A DNA stretch of 6,526 nt from Planctomyces sp. (lineage in GTDB: Bacteria > Planctomycetota > Planctomycetia > Planctomycetales > Planctomycetaceae): NCBI GenBank assembly GCA_005809115.1, contig SYLK01000251.1, positions 1 through 6,526 of the forward strand, in the 5' to 3' direction. The notes beneath the pieces are model-generated. The model saw nothing but the letters and a program-made list of their open reading frames with translations. It was not told the origin of the DNA and searched no databases. The position numbers and the translations under genes are program-made. Shown one piece after another: positions 6,025 through 6,526 of the stretch. Positions within the stretch are counted from its first letter, which is position 1. Each line of letters opens with the position of its first letter.

Positions 6025-6526
6025 ATGCATGTTTTGCTGCCACACCTTGCCAACGGCCTGTCCCGGCGAGCCCTTCTGACGGCCTCCGTGACCGGACTGG
6101 CCGCCGCGTCCCTCACGCGTCATGGACCGTCCGTTCAGGCTGCCGGCGTCGGCGTCGGCGGTGGGAAAGCGAAGTCCACGATCCTGATCTGGCTCAGCGG
6201 TGGTCCATCCCATATCGACCTGTGGGATATGAAACCGCAGGCCCCTCGTGAAATCCGCGGGGATTTCGAGCCAGTTGCCACATCGGCACCCGATGTAACG
6301 CTCTGCGCGCACCTCCCGCAACTGGCTCGTCAGGCACATCACCTCGCGCTCATTCGCTCGCTGGGCCAGGGCGGACGCGGGCCAAACGATCACCATCCGG
6401 GAATCTACTACAATCTGACCGGCCATCCTCCCGGCCCGAATTTCCCCAACTCACGGCAGCCGCTGCCCGACGACTGGCCGTTCATTGGCTCAGTCGTGGC
6501 ATACAAACGCCCACCGGATCCCTCCC
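6025..6526 (+). CDS. DUF1501 family protein with Tat leader, 3' end beyond window
   Basis: The first 167 residues are present and the frame is still open at the last base. The leader has SRRALLTASVTGLAAASL at 13-30, a good twin-arginine signal, with a probable cleavage region around VQAAG at 37-41. The DUF1501 opening motif TILIWLSGGPSHIDLWDMKP is at 52-71, in the canonical GGPSHID form, followed by LALIRSL (107-113) and WPFIGSVVAY (151-160). These align with residues 60-165 of the upstream DUF1501 protein, but identity is modest, so the two are separate family members rather than a recent duplication. An in-frame TGA at 6007 bounds the start. GAGG at 6008-6011 is 13 nt from the ATG, rather far for a ribosome-binding site. 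The catalytic half of the domain is not in the window, so its activity cannot be judged. Confidence 0.92.
   Translation, partial: MHVLLPHLANGLSRRALLTASVTGLAAASLTRHGPSVQAAGVGVGGGKAKSTILIWLSGGPSHIDLWDMKPQAPREIRGDFEPVATSAPDVTLCAHLPQLARQAHHLALIRSLGQGGRGPNDHHPGIYYNLTGHPPGPNFPNSRQPLPDDWPFIGSVVAYKRPPDPS

Noticed and set aside
5812..6426. Minus-strand open frames across the 19-bp repeat, up to about 204 codons
   Set aside because: The reverse complement of the repeat contains no stop, which keeps these frames open artificially. They oppose the Tat leader and first motifs of the second DUF1501 gene.

Overview
The window is GC-rich and reads as a piece of a Planctomycetota chromosome. The strongest clue is a pair of tandem DUF1501 genes, each with a twin-arginine leader; this family is greatly expanded in planctomycetes. 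A stand-alone phytanoyl-CoA dioxygenase-like protein and weak or absent Shine-Dalgarno sequences fit the same group. No genus can be named from this sequence.

Left part (about 20-3965), all minus strand, in transcription order: a PhyH-family Fe(II)/2-oxoglutarate oxygenase (3965-3024), a large uncharacterised secreted or membrane-anchored protein (2911-995), and the enoyl-ACP reductase FabI (847-20). The gaps are about 112 and 147 nt, so co-transcription is possible but not shown. FabI is the only one with a secure pathway, the last reduction of each fatty-acid elongation cycle. Nothing in the sequence ties the other two to lipid synthesis.

Centre (3966-4351): a 386-nt divergent regulatory region. 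It holds a good sigma-70-type promoter reading left towards phyH, an inverted repeat overlapping its -35 box, a pair of 19-bp tandem repeats, and a weaker promoter candidate reading right.

Right part (4352-6526), plus strand: a complete DUF1501 protein (4352-5875), a 149-nt spacer with three copies of a 19-bp tandem repeat, and a second DUF1501 gene starting at 6025 and cut off by the window end. Both products carry RR-type Tat leaders and should act outside the cytoplasm.

No RNA gene, insertion sequence, CRISPR array or defence system is visible. The more unusual points are an internal echo of the signal-peptide end in the uncharacterised protein, the operator-like repeat on the phyH promoter, the intergenic repeat that puts a stop in every forward frame, and a histidine where DUF1501 proteins usually have aspartate.
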